DNA from: Campylobacter portucalensis
GTDB lineage: Bacteria; Campylobacterota; Campylobacteria; Campylobacterales; Campylobacteraceae
Direction of reading: 5' to 3'
Assembly: GCF_009690845.1 (NCBI RefSeq)
Contig: NZ_VWSJ01000023.1
Location: 1 to 64,000, forward strand
DNA length: 64,000 nt
The notes under the pieces: generated by a model
The model's input: only the letters and a program-made list of their open reading frames with translations
Databases searched by the model: none
Told to the model about the DNA's origin: nothing
In this document: positions 8,344 to 18,277 of the stretch, in pieces
How the letters are laid out: each line of letters opens with the position of its first letter
Numbering within the stretch: the stretch's first letter is position 1
Made by a program: the position numbers and the translations under genes

Positions 8344-8367
8344 TTCAAATCCTTCTCTGTCCGCCAC
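8344..8367 (+). repeat. Attachment site copy of tRNA-Ser 3' end (attR-like)
   Basis: TTCAAATCC, then TTCTCTGTCCGCCAC, matches the tRNA-Ser end at 6520-6543 in 23 of 24 bases. Only the T-arm/acceptor 3' part is present, so it is not a second tRNA gene but the far boundary of the island. Confidence 0.75.
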
Positions 8368-8633
8368 TTATTTTTCAATGACAACAAAAATTTTTTATTT
8401 AAATATTTAAATTTAACAATCCCTGTAAATTTATATTTCAATAAGCTAAAATTTGCAAATAAACATAACAAAATTTAATATTTTTTTGTTTATCGCTAGC
8501 AAATATGATTTAAAATTATGAAATTTCAATAGATATTGACTTATTAAAAATAATATAATATTTTTATTTTATTATTTTTTCGTAAAATTACAGAATATAA
8601 TAATTTTTAAATAGCTACAATAAAGGCGTAAAT

Positions 8634-9268
8634 ATGTCAAAAGATAGATTATTAAAACTTTTAGAGGATAAAGAGGTGCAAGAAAAGATTAATAATAGTG
8701 TTTTTAGCAGTGTTTTTTTGGTGGGTTGAATATGTTTTTTAATAAATTTAGTAAAGATATTTTGTGAAGATGACACATTAAACTCAAATTTTCAAAAAAA
8801 ATAGAAGATTTACAGCAAGAAAATAAAAATATTAACAAAATTTTAAAGCAAATTTAGTCTAATTTAATTCAAACTCAAGAAAATTTACAAAAAAACGAAA
8901 AACAATTTAAAATATTTGATAATTTAAAAATCTTTCAAGCCAAACGAAAGACTCACTCAAAAATTTAAATGATGAGAATTTTGCTACTTTTATTTTATCA
9001 AGTTTTGAAGAGATAAATAATTTATGGGATTATGTAAATAATGAGCTTATTAAAGGCAAAGATAGTAATTCAAGAGAGCTTAGAGATAATTGATTTTTTG
9101 CTTCAAAATTTTATATAAGACAAGTTCGAATTTTAAATTGTAAGATGTAAAAGTGGGCGAATATTTTGATATGTAAAAGCATAGATTAATCAGTAAAGAA
9201 AGTGGAATTATAAAAGAGATTTATTGCAGAGCTTTACCTATAAAGCAATTACAAAAAAATCGGTAGTA
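8634..9268 (+). pseudogene. Decayed gene for a coiled-coil protein (possibly GrpE-like)
   Basis: The start is MSKDRLLKLLEDKEVQEKIN, then stops and frameshifts. Recoverable pieces are a coiled-coil stretch IEDLQQENKNINKILKQ, QTQENLQKNEKQFKIFDNL, NDENFATFILSSFEEINNLW, DSNSRELR, and near the end VGEYFD and KHRLISKESGIIKEIY. Coiled coil, helical middle, then a short beta-rich G-x-x-F-D...H segment resembles GrpE layout, but the likeness is weak. It heads a row of equally decayed genes. Confidence 0.45.
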
Positions 9269-9292
9269 AAAAATAGATAAGGATATAAATTT

Positions 9293-9990
9293 ATGCAAGA
9301 TACAATACAGATAGCAAAAATAAAGTTAAAAAAGTATGCTAGAAAAAAAGAATGATAGCTGGATGAAATTTTAGGTATTAATACCAAAAATGAAAATTTT
9401 AAGCATCTATTTACTGAATATATCGATAAATTTTTTAATAAATTTGTTATATATGATGAAAAAATAAGAGACTAGCTATGCTTGATGATTTGATAGAGAC
9501 AATAAAATGCTTTATCTTTTATGGAATTACGACAAAGAACCGTCAAATAAATTTACAGTTATAGAAAATGAATTTAAAGAGTATGAAGAAGATGGATTAA
9601 ATTTGAAATTCGGATTGAATTTGAAAAATACTTTAATCGTATGTATAAACTTTTACCTAGAATAAGAGATGAAGAAAAATTTGTTTATTATCATTATAAT
9701 GATGATAATCTTTATTATTATATTGCTTTTGATAAACACTGTTTTTTACCATTAAATGAAATATGTTATAAATTATGTAGTTTTGCTATTAAAGAGATTT
9801 TTTATATGCTTTTAAAGAGTGATTGTATATCAAAATATACGAAAAAGATCAAGATTATAAGATTTAAATTTAAAGGCGATAAATTTACATTATCTAACAA
9901 TGAAATATTGAATTTAAATATTGATGGGCATTTTGATTATTTATTATCAAGTGATAAGATAAGGGCTAATATTAAAGAGTATAATAAAAA
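9293..9990 (+). pseudogene. Decayed hypothetical gene
   Basis: A frame starting MQDTIQIAKIKLKKYARKK breaks several times (EILGINTKNENFKHLFTEY, then ENEFKEYEEDGLNLKFGLN) and continues as an intact 117-codon stretch from 9641 (MYKLLPRIRDEEKFVYYHYN...) to the stop at 9994. The open stretch is Tyr/Lys/Ile-rich with no motif I recognise. The upstream frame joins it by a shift near 9640, so the apparent 117-residue gene is probably the tail of a longer broken one. Confidence 0.45.
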
Positions 9991-11060
9991 ATGATGGAGG
10001 ATATAGAGTTTGGGCTATGGAAGATAGATCAAAACAGTGCTTTAGAAGCAATAAAAAGATGAAATTTAAAAAATCTTAAAGAGTTGCTAGATATCGGTAA
10101 AATTCCAAATAATAAAAGATATTTAAGCGATTATATTTTAAAGAAATTTTATGGCAATGATACTTAGTTTGTAAAAAATAAGATAGATTTAGTTTATGAA
10201 AAAATATTTAAAATCCAAGATGAAGATATTTTATTTAATAATCATAAAAATTTAAATGTAATTAAAATTTAATAAAAAAGAAAAAATGGGATTTTGGTTA
10301 TTTGTTGGTAGTGCATTATGCAGGAGCGAGCTTATTTTTAAAAAAGGAGGCGAATTTTTGCATACAATCCTTATCTGTAGTAAATTTATGTTCTACAAAA
10401 AGCCAATTAAACTTGGTTACTGTGCTTATATATCCGATAAAAACCAGAGGATTTTGAAAAAAATAGAACATAGAATACATAAAAAAGAAGTGAATGCTGA
10501 TTTTAAAGATTTTGAAAATTTTAGTGAAATTGATAAGAACAGTTATAGGATTATGTGTTTTAATAAATGCCATACTTGATACATTTAGTAAAGATGGTAA
10601 GTTTGATGATTTTTTAAAATATGTATCTAGAGATTTATAGAGCGTAAAAGATAAAATGGTCTTAAAGATATGTATAAGAGTAAAGATATAGAAAAAATGT
10701 AAGCGATATGAGTGATATAAAATCATGAAAGAATTTTTGATAATATATAAAAAGATAAAATTTCTGTTTTTGAGTTTAAGTGCGAAAATTTAATTAATTA
10801 AATGTTTTAAATTTAATATCTTATCTTGCAAATTTTAAGTTAGAAGAGGGGTAAAATTTAGATTTAGAAGAAGATAAATTTATATCACAATCAAAAAAAC
10901 GCGATTTAAGAATGCATTACAAAGAAAAAATATAAACATATAGAAATAAAAAGGATAATTTAATGACTATTTAACCAAAAGGTTTTAAAAAGGTTTTAAA
11001 AAGGTTTTAAAAAGTTGTGGATATATTGAGATTGTCATATAAAAGGCGATGGGTTGGCTA
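9991..11060 (+). pseudogene. Further decayed genes of the same unknown operon
   Basis: Short open pieces follow each other on the plus strand: MMEDIEFGLWKIDQNSALEA at about 9991, LLDIGKIPNNKRYLSDYI, then a 97-codon frame at 10286-10579 (MGFWLFVGSALCRSELIF... KGGEFLHTILI...) and smaller pieces to about 11060, all broken by stops. None has a recognisable domain. Same-strand, tightly packed order suggests an operon that lost function together. Confidence 0.35.
10981..11013 (+). repeat. Three tandem copies of an 11-bp unit
   Basis: GGTTTTAAAAA is repeated perfectly three times at 10981-10991, 10992-11002 and 11003-11013 inside decayed DNA. It may reflect slippage in an unconstrained region. Confidence 0.8.
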
Positions 11061-11629
11061 GCTAAGATATAAAAAAGCTTGCATCTAAATGCACAAAATT
11101 GGTGGTGATATAAATATATCAAAAATGAAGAGCAAATTTATGCAGAAATCTTGACTAAAATAATGTATTTTTAAAAAATAGCTTTAGATGATTAATTATC
11201 GCTAAAATAGTAAAATTTAGAGATTTAAACTAATTAAAACTATCTAAAAGAAATTTAGGCAAATGTGATTTTTGTTTTAGTTGTAAAATATTTAAATTTG
11301 TTGTGATTAAGATATTAAATGATTAACAAAGATATTAGTAATTATATTAAATTATTATGTTGGTAAAGATTTTATGTAAAAAATGTTTATTATAAAAAAA
11401 TATTTGAATTTTTTACTTTGCGATAATTTTTTATCGTGTTTATTGTCTTTAAATTTAACTAGATATTTATAAAATTCAAGCAACAAATTACCAAAGTTTT
11501 TGCGTATAATTATTAAAATTTATAGTGATATTTTAATGAATTAAACTAGCCTCGATTTGTTTAAATTTAGAAGAATTTATACGATACTCTTTTTAAAATA
11601 AAATGTATTTATATAAAAGTATCGTAAAT
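11061..11629. other. Gene-free AT-rich stretch before ftsI end
   Basis: No coding frame is visible on either strand. It is mostly A/T runs. No clear terminator hairpin for ftsI was seen. Confidence 0.4.
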
Positions 11630-13441
11630 TTAGTCTTTAATCTCATCTAAATTTTCATTTGATAAAATTTTTTGATTTTTATCTTGAAATTTAATCAAAT
11701 ATCCCTCATCTACTAGCATTTCAACAACTTCTTTAAATATCGGCAAGGCATTTTGCGCTGCATAATAACTTCCAATAGTTGGCTCTCTAACTAAAACTCC
11801 TATAGTAAAGGATGAGTTTTTATCATTAGCAAAACCAAAAAATGAGCTATTATATGCTTTTATATAGGTGCCGTTTTTTGCCATCCTTGCTGTTCCAGTT
11901 TTGCCTCCAATTTCAAGTCCATTAATTTGTCCTTTTTTGCCTGTTCCACGCTCAACCGCTTGTATGAGAATATTTTTCATTATGTTTGCTGTATTTTGCG
12001 ATATGACTTGTGTTTGCTGAGGTTTATCTACTACATAAAATTTACCATTTTTATGTAAATGGCTTACAATACGTGGTTGTGTCATAATACCATTGTTATT
12101 AAATACACAAAAAGCATTTAAAATTTGCATAAATGTTGTTTGGATGCCATATCCATAGCTTAGAGTGGCTTTATAAGATTGATTTTTTAACATATTTATT
12201 GTAGGTAAAATTCCTGAGTGTTCATATGGTAGATCTATACCTGTTTTTTTAGATAGATTAAATTTATCTAGGCCTTCATAAAGTGTTAGATTATCTAGTC
12301 TTGAAATTATCATTATCATACCTATATTTGATGAATGAACTATTATGTCGGTTAGATTCATTTGACTGCTTGGATGCGTATCTTTGATAATACTATTTCC
12401 TAATTTATATGTTCCATTGTATGTAGGTATCATTTCGTTTAAATTTAATTTTTTATTTTCATAGGCGATAGAAAATATTATTGGTTTTATAACTGAACCT
12501 GCTTCGTATGGGTATTCTATGGCTGTAGAATTTAGAGCACTATAATTGCTTTTTAGGATGTTTTCTGGATTGTATCGATTCGATGTGGCAAGGGCTAGAA
12601 TTTTTGATGTTTTGGAATCCATTACCCCCACTATAATCTCTTTTGCACCATATTGTTTGGCTTTTTTAGTTAAAAGGCTTTCTAGTTTTATTTGAAATTT
12701 AAGAGGAATATTTAAGATAGCATCATAACCATCTATTTTGAGTGATTTTATTGATCCTTTATCTAGGATTATTGTATTTCCTATATCTCTATAACCTTTT
12801 ATAAATTCATCTTGATTTGCAAAAAGGTATTGATTGTAATATTTTTCTACGCCTTTTACTCCTGTTGTTTTTGTGATTTTATCTTTTTCTATTTTTTTGA
12901 TATACCCTAAAATTGGACTTAGGCTATCTTTTGCTATATATTTTCTGTTTTCACCACTTTCTAGGATATCTAATGCTATTGGCTGACGCACTACATTATC
13001 ATCTGTTATGAATGATATAAAGACTTTCTTTTTGGTTAGATATCTTGATAGTTTTTTTAGATGCATCGCTGTTTTCGGATCTATTTTATATGATAAAACA
13101 ACCGTTCCTTTTCTAGAAGTGATTAAATTTTTAACCTTTTTTTCGTTATCATTTGTGTATATACAATATAACTTTATAAATAGATCTAATTTATCTGGAT
13201 CTATGCTTCTTGTATCTATTACGGCTTTATATAGTTTTTGAGAATTTGCTACAATAAAGCCATCTTTTGTTATTATGCTTCCACGAAGAGCCGATGTTTT
13301 TTCGCTAATTTCAAGTTTTGTTGATTTTTTGTGTGAGATTGACTGAAAATAGGCTGCCAATAAAAATATACCCATAATAACAAATGGTAAAAAATAAAAT
13401 AAAAAATATCTTCTTAAATTACTAAAAAGGTTGTTCATCAT
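11630..13441 (-). CDS. ftsI: Class B penicillin-binding protein, septal transpeptidase FtsI type
   Basis: The 603-residue enzyme cross-links peptidoglycan during division or growth. It has a short cytoplasmic start, one membrane helix (about 11-30), a pedestal domain with SALRGSIITKDGFIVANS (a PBP dimerisation signature), then the transpeptidase domain with the catalytic Ser in SVIK (316-319), SSN (370-372) and KTG (514-516). Length and motif order match FtsI; a PBP2/elongation role cannot be fully excluded because no mraY/murE or mreC/rodA neighbours are present. It lies 45 bases after aat on the same strand. Confidence 0.88.
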   Translation of the reverse strand: MMNNLFSNLRRYFLFYFLPFVIMGIFLLAAYFQSISHKKSTKLEISEKTSALRGSIITKDGFIVANSQKLYKAVIDTRSIDPDKLDLFIKLYCIYTNDNEKKVKNLITSRKGTVVLSYKIDPKTAMHLKKLSRYLTKKKVFISFITDDNVVRQPIALDILESGENRKYIAKDSLSPILGYIKKIEKDKITKTTGVKGVEKYYNQYLFANQDEFIKGYRDIGNTIILDKGSIKSLKIDGYDAILNIPLKFQIKLESLLTKKAKQYGAKEIIVGVMDSKTSKILALATSNRYNPENILKSNYSALNSTAIEYPYEAGSVIKPIIFSIAYENKKLNLNEMIPTYNGTYKLGNSIIKDTHPSSQMNLTDIIVHSSNIGMIMIISRLDNLTLYEGLDKFNLSKKTGIDLPYEHSGILPTINMLKNQSYKATLSYGYGIQTTFMQILNAFCVFNNNGIMTQPRIVSHLHKNGKFYVVDKPQQTQVISQNTANIMKNILIQAVERGTGKKGQINGLEIGGKTGTARMAKNGTYIKAYNSSFFGFANDKNSSFTIGVLVREPTIGSYYAAQNALPIFKEVVEMLVDEGYLIKFQDKNQKILSNENLDEIKD

Positions 13442-13485
13442 ACTTCCTAAAATAATATTATATAAATTTAATCCTTAGAAACTAT

Positions 13486-14154
13486 TTATAAATTTGGTTT
13501 TAAATTTTTAAAATCTAAATTTACATCTTCATCTATTAGTTTTAGATATATTTTTAAAAATTGCTCTTTTTTTATATTGATAGCACCCATAAAATTTAAG
13601 TGATTATTTGGTGCTTGAGAATCTATTAGAAAATTATATTTTTCTAATGCTTTACACAAAATAACAAGAGCTACTTTTGATGCATTTGGTTTTAGGCTAA
13701 GCATACTTTCTCCACAAAAAACTCGCCCAAAAATAAGTCCGTAAAGCCCACCGATAAGTTCATTATTTTCATAAACTTCTACGCTATGGGCTATATTTAA
13801 ATCGGCCAAATTTGAGTAAGCTTGCACGATATCGCTACTAAGCCAAGTGATTCCTTTTTGTTTTCTAGTTTTATAACATAAATTTATAAAATTTTTAACA
13901 TCTTCATCAAATTTAACTTCATATTTTTTAAAAAATGGTTTCAGGCTTTTGTGAGATTTAATAAATTTAGGAATGATTATAGAGCGTAAATTTGGCGAGT
14001 GCCACTGTATTTGTTCATTTTCTAAAAACCACGGAAAATAGCCTTGCTTGTATGCACTAATTAAGTGATTTGTATCTAGCTTGCCACCAACGCAAAATGA
14101 TAAATTAGGTGGAAGCATATTTGGATCTGGAAATTTTATAAATTTATAATTCAT
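13486..14154 (-). CDS. aat: Leucyl/phenylalanyl-tRNA-protein transferase
   Basis: The 222-residue enzyme adds Leu or Phe to the N-terminus of proteins with basic N-termini, marking them for ClpS/ClpA (N-end rule). Family motifs seen are AYKQGYFPWF, QIQWHSPNLRSII, WLSSDIVQAYSNL and GGLYGLIFGRVFCGESML. In C. jejuni aat sits beside clpA-clpS; here the partners lie 10 kb away, with ccsBA and the multihaem module between. A hairpin separates it from ccsBA. Confidence 0.95.
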   Translation of the reverse strand: MNYKFIKFPDPNMLPPNLSFCVGGKLDTNHLISAYKQGYFPWFLENEQIQWHSPNLRSIIIPKFIKSHKSLKPFFKKYEVKFDEDVKNFINLCYKTRKQKGITWLSSDIVQAYSNLADLNIAHSVEVYENNELIGGLYGLIFGRVFCGESMLSLKPNASKVALVILCKALEKYNFLIDSQAPNNHLNFMGAINIKKEQFLKIYLKLIDEDVNLDFKNLKPNL

Positions 14155-14164
14155 CTTAAAATAC

Positions 14165-14194
14165 TAAATTTGAGCCTTTTAAGACTCAAATTTA
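14165..14194 (-). terminator. Hairpin between ccsBA and aat
   Basis: TAAATTTGAG (14165-14174) and CTCAAATTTA (14185-14194) form a perfect 10-bp stem just after the ccsBA stop. No strong U-run follows on the minus strand, so it may attenuate rather than terminate. Confidence 0.5.
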
Positions 14195-14201
14195 ACCAAA
14201 C

Positions 14202-17200
14202 TCATAAATTTTTAGCAAATTTTCGTTTAAAGAATGCTAAAAACGATAGCAAAAACATCACTAAAGCACTTATCCAAACTACATTTGGTATTGGAATTTT
14301 TTCTCCAGCAGCATAAGAGTGCATACCGCTAAGATAGAAATTTACGCCAAAATAAGTCATAATAACACTTGCATACGAAAACATAGAAGCCACTGCAAAA
14401 TAGTATTGAGAATTTAACTTAGGTATAAATCTCATATGAATTACTGCTGCATAAATTAAAATAGTAACTAAAGACCAAGTTTCTTTGCTATCCCAGCCCC
14501 AATATCTCCCCCAGCTTTCATTTGCCCAAATTCCACCTAAAAAGTTACCTACAGTTAATAGACAAAGCCCTAAAATTAGGCTCATTTCATTTATTCTTGT
14601 CGATTCTGTAATGTTTTTAGAAATTTCATCATCAGATTTATCTTTTTTAAGAATAAAGAGTATTAGGGTAAAAAATCCGAGCAAAGATCCAAGACCTAAA
14701 AATCCGTAGCTAGCCGTAATAACTGATACATGGATAGTTAGCCAGTATGAATTTAATACAGGTTGAAGATTTGTGATTTGAGGATCTATGCTATTTAGAT
14801 GAGCTACAAAAAGAGTAATGCCTGCTAAAATAGATGTTAAAGATAGAGATATGGCTGATGTTTTTGAGAATATTATTCCGCTTAATGATAATGCCCAGGC
14901 TATATAGACTAGCGATTCATAAGCATTTGACCAAGGTGCATGACCTGAAATATACCAACGCATAGTAAGACCTGTAGTGTGTATTAAAAAAGCCAAAATA
15001 TTTACGAAATACACACTTTTAAAAGCTAGATTTAAATTTAAATTAGGTTTTATTAATCTCAAAAATACAAAAATCAATAAAGCAAAGCCTGATAAAAGAT
15101 ATATAGGCATTAATCTCTCAAAAATTTGAACTTTATTAAAAATTAACTCAAATTTAACTTTACTTTCTGAAGGAATTACATTTTTACCTACGTTTTTTTG
15201 ATAGTTTTTCACCATTTCTAAAGCTTCATTAGCTTTTGTCCAGTCTCCATTTTTTTGAGCCGATAAAACACTTTCAAAATAGTTTTGAAGTAGCAATCCA
15301 ACCATTTTTCCTTCTTCACCACCAAAATAATTTATAGCACCAAAAGGAGAGTACCATTTGTGATTTGGATCGTTTTGTTTAGGTATAAATTTAAAAACCT
15401 CACTCATAAAAGCTGAATAAAAAATATTTAATCTCTCATCTACTTTAATTACATCTTTATCAAAAGTAGTTCGATTTCCAGGCGGTTTTCTTGAGATTTC
15501 TTCTGCCATTTTATTGAGTTTATAATATGTTTTATTGTTATCATCTACAGCGTAAAAGTCGCTAAATTTAGCATACTTTCTATCTTTTTGCATTCCCAAA
15601 ATTTTTTTTAATTCTTCATCACTTACTTTTATAAATTCAGCACTACGCCAAAATTCTGGATTTATCATTAAAGAAAGCATAACTTGAGTTGGCTCTAAGC
15701 CTTGAAAATTTTCTTGTTTATAAATTTTATGCATTATATCTCTAGCAGTTGTATCAAAAGGCTCCATTCTTCCATCAAATCCTTGCACTATTAAGGATTT
15801 TAAATTTTGAGCATGCTCTTTATCGATATATGGCACATTGCTAGCCCTTAAATTTGGAGCCAAAAGAGAAATCATTGTAAAAATAGCTAAAATTCCAACT
15901 AATTTTTTAGATGAATTTTCATTATGTTTCATAAAATTTGACCCCCTGTTTTTTTGACTACTCTCATCTATTAATTTTGATAATTTTAAAAATCTTGAAT
16001 TTTTATTAAAAAAATTTAAAAACATCCCGACCATCAACAAAAAATATCCTATATATGTAGGAATCTTGCCAGGATCGTTATTTACAGATAAAATTGTGCC
16101 TTGTTCATCAAGATCGTAACTGCTTTGAAAAAATCTATATCCATTATAATCTAAAACATTATTCATATAAATTTTATACTCTTTTGTGAAATTTCCATCT
16201 TTTAATATTACCTCGCTACTATATCCAGACGGAGAATTTGAACCAGGATAACGCTCCATTTCAAAATCTTTTAGATACAAACTAAAAGGAAGTTCTATTA
16301 TTTTTGGCGACCAAGCTAGTTTAAATTCTTTATCTGCAACTTTAAAATTTCTAGGATAATCTCCAAAAAACATAAAAACTTCTTGAGTCTCTCCGTTATA
16401 TGATAAATCGGCTATTAAGGCGTTATTTCCTTGTATATTTTTTGGTTTTTTAACGACAACTTTTTTTGCTGAATTTGAGATAAATTTAGTAGCAAAATTT
16501 ACACCATCAATAGTATATAATCGAGGTTTGTCAAAAGGAGTTTCAACATTTTTTTCAACCACCCCACTGCTCATATCAGACATTTGCATATAATTTATAT
16601 CTTGATTTGTTTTGATGTAGAATTTATCATCTTTTGAGTAAATTTGTATGTAATTTTTCTGTTTAGGTTCAGTATTGAAAGCTATATCTAAATCACCAAT
16701 AGCAAATACATCTTTATCTTTTAAAACAATATCTCTTTTATTTTTTGAATCAGAAAAAACTAACTCTAAAATAGGCTCGCCACCCTTAAGATGAGTCCAT
16801 TCTAAAGCACCATTTAATATAAAATTTTTATATGATAAAGTGGCTTTTTTACCATCTACTTCTAAATTTATATCAAATTTATTTTTAGAAGGATTATTTG
16901 ATATAAATTTTTTAATATCTTTTGAAATTTCTTTGTTTTCTGCATTTTTGGTTGAAAATTGTATAAAAATTTCTCTAGTTGAGATAGTATTTGATTTAGA
17001 ATTTTCCCTTATGTGCATGGAACCTTCAAATCCAATATATCTTGTTATAGCCGATCCTATAAATATGATTATAAAGCTAAAATGAAATATAAAAGCTGGA
17101 AGTTTTTTTATTTTATATAGCCTATATTTGTATATGTTGTAAGATAAATTTATAACTATTAATAGTTGTAAAATTCCAAACCAATCAGAACCATATATAT

Positions 17201-17330
17201 AATGCCAAGCAGTATCGGTTCCATACATACTTTCTATTATTGTCGCCCATCCGCTAGAAATAGCAAAAATTAAAAGCAGTATAATCATACAGCCCATACC
17301 TAGAAATTCTTTTAATAATCTACTCATCAA
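14202..17330 (-). CDS. ccsBA: Cytochrome c haem lyase, fused ResB-CcsA (system II)
   Basis: The 1042-residue membrane protein exports haem and attaches it to CXXCH motifs of periplasmic cytochromes. The N-terminal half is ResB-like (helices near residues 10-30, 55-70 and 80-100, large periplasmic domain, helix about 425-440). After a second periplasmic segment the CcsA half has multiple helices and the tryptophan-rich haem-handling motif WGRYWGWD (about 936-943), with candidate haem histidines in LIHTTGLTMRWY, TIHVSV and IHMRF. The size is typical of epsilonproteobacterial CcsBA. Only 0.95 kb separates it from an octahaem gene with a non-standard haem motif, so it could be a specialised lyase, but it may equally be the housekeeping enzyme. 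Confidence 0.92.
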   Translation of the reverse strand: MMSRLLKEFLGMGCMIILLLIFAISSGWATIIESMYGTDTAWHYIYGSDWFGILQLLIVINLSYNIYKYRLYKIKKLPAFIFHFSFIIIFIGSAITRYIGFEGSMHIRENSKSNTISTREIFIQFSTKNAENKEISKDIKKFISNNPSKNKFDINLEVDGKKATLSYKNFILNGALEWTHLKGGEPILELVFSDSKNKRDIVLKDKDVFAIGDLDIAFNTEPKQKNYIQIYSKDDKFYIKTNQDINYMQMSDMSSGVVEKNVETPFDKPRLYTIDGVNFATKFISNSAKKVVVKKPKNIQGNNALIADLSYNGETQEVFMFFGDYPRNFKVADKEFKLAWSPKIIELPFSLYLKDFEMERYPGSNSPSGYSSEVILKDGNFTKEYKIYMNNVLDYNGYRFFQSSYDLDEQGTILSVNNDPGKIPTYIGYFLLMVGMFLNFFNKNSRFLKLSKLIDESSQKNRGSNFMKHNENSSKKLVGILAIFTMISLLAPNLRASNVPYIDKEHAQNLKSLIVQGFDGRMEPFDTTARDIMHKIYKQENFQGLEPTQVMLSLMINPEFWRSAEFIKVSDEELKKILGMQKDRKYAKFSDFYAVDDNNKTYYKLNKMAEEISRKPPGNRTTFDKDVIKVDERLNIFYSAFMSEVFKFIPKQNDPNHKWYSPFGAINYFGGEEGKMVGLLLQNYFESVLSAQKNGDWTKANEALEMVKNYQKNVGKNVIPSESKVKFELIFNKVQIFERLMPIYLLSGFALLIFVFLRLIKPNLNLNLAFKSVYFVNILAFLIHTTGLTMRWYISGHAPWSNAYESLVYIAWALSLSGIIFSKTSAISLSLTSILAGITLFVAHLNSIDPQITNLQPVLNSYWLTIHVSVITASYGFLGLGSLLGFFTLILFILKKDKSDDEISKNITESTRINEMSLILGLCLLTVGNFLGGIWANESWGRYWGWDSKETWSLVTILIYAAVIHMRFIPKLNSQYYFAVASMFSYASVIMTYFGVNFYLSGMHSYAAGEKIPIPNVVWISALVMFLLSFLAFFKRKFAKNL

Positions 17331-17360
17331 AAACCTTTTTTATCATAATTTTAGCAATAT

Positions 17361-17789
17361 CTACATTACCTTAACAGGCATAAATAAAAAATCATAAATT
17401 TTCCACTCATCATTTTCTTTGTGCAATATAATCTCTTTTTCAAAAACGGCATTTTGTTTTTTGTAATTACTATTTAATTTCACAACGGCTATTGTAGGGC
17501 TACTTTCTTCTTTTAAGAATTTATAACTTAGCTCTATCACATCGTCATTTTTTTTATAATCATAATCTATATAAAAAAGATCTTTTCCACTATTTTTGTC
17601 TTTGTATTTTTTAAAATAGTCTAAATTGTGTTTTTTGGCTAGTAGCTTTTGAGCTTCATCAATTTGACCTTTTTCACAAAGCAATATAAAATTTTCTACA
17701 ACCAAAACTGGATCTTTTGAATCTATTTTTTTAGAACAGGCGTTAAAAATAAAGCCTATCATTATAATAAAAATAATCTTTTTAAACAT
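17361..17789 (-). CDS. Small lipoprotein, DUF4878-like
   Basis: The 142-residue protein has a lipoprotein signal peptide with lipobox FNAC (Cys17), followed by a compact domain (VLVVENFILLCEKGQIDEAQ... WKIYDF near the end) resembling small NTF2-like/DUF4878 lipoproteins. It is 30 bases upstream of ccsBA on the same strand and probably cotranscribed. The function is unknown. Confidence 0.65.
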   Translation of the reverse strand: MFKKIIFIIMIGFIFNACSKKIDSKDPVLVVENFILLCEKGQIDEAQKLLAKKHNLDYFKKYKDKNSGKDLFYIDYDYKKNDDVIELSYKFLKEESSPTIAVVKLNSNYKKQNAVFEKEIILHKENDEWKIYDFLFMPVKVM

Positions 17790-18068
17790 ATATTTTCCTT
17801 ATATTTTTGTGATACATTATCTAAATTTTATATAATTAAATTTAAGATTTAGCTAATAAATAGTTATTATCTCTATTAATAGCTTTAAAATCACTGAATT
17901 TAATCAATATTTTTGTAAAATTTTTCATTTAATAAAATTTAATCTAATATAAATATTTAAATTATATTTAATTTTCAATTTTTATATTTTTTGAAATTAT
18001 CCAAAAACTGCTATTTTATCATTAATTTAATATTTTTATAAATTAATAAAATTTATTTTACTTATTTA

Positions 18069-18102
18069 AAAAAGCTTATATCTCCAATAATAGGAGCTTT
18101 TT
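18069..18102 (+). terminator. Orphan hairpin with T-run in the divergent region
   Basis: AAAAAGCT (18069-18076) pairs with AGCTTTTT (18095-18102), with CTCC/GGAG available inside the loop. It looks like a bidirectional intrinsic terminator, yet no gene ends here, so it may end a small RNA or a leader transcript. Confidence 0.5.
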
Positions 18103-18196
18103 GGTATGATTTTAAAATAAATATTAAAATAAATTTAATTATAAAAAAATTAAATAAAAATTTATATTTTTAAACAAACTTTCAATTTACTTAGTA

Positions 18197-18202
18197 TATA
18201 AT
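18197..18202 (+). promoter_or_regulatory. -10 element upstream of the octahaem cytochrome gene
   Basis: TATAAT is preceded by T-rich DNA, 75 bases upstream of the start codon. This is the usual -10-only form of Campylobacter sigma-70 promoters. Confidence 0.45.
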
Positions 18203-18277
18203 TTCTGATAATTTTAAAATTTTAAGTTAATATTAATTAAATATTGATATTGATTTGAATGCAAAAAAGGAGAGGCT

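Larger units (their letters stand above)
17790..18277. other. Divergent intergenic region with promoter signals
   Basis: This 488-base gap separates the minus-strand lipoprotein/ccsBA unit from the plus-strand octahaem gene. It is very AT-rich and holds one strong hairpin (18069-18102) and a TATAAT upstream of the octahaem gene, but no reading frame. Confidence 0.6.

Noticed and set aside
8341-8370. A second tRNA-Ser gene
   Set aside because: Only the T-arm and acceptor 3' end are present; no 5' half or anticodon arm, so it is an attachment-site copy.
10316-10726. 136-codon minus-strand frame
   Set aside because: Antisense to the decayed plus-strand genes, low-complexity (Phe/Ser/Ile-rich) and without a ribosome binding site.
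10981-11013. CRISPR array
   Set aside because: The repeats are 11 bp and directly tandem without spacers.
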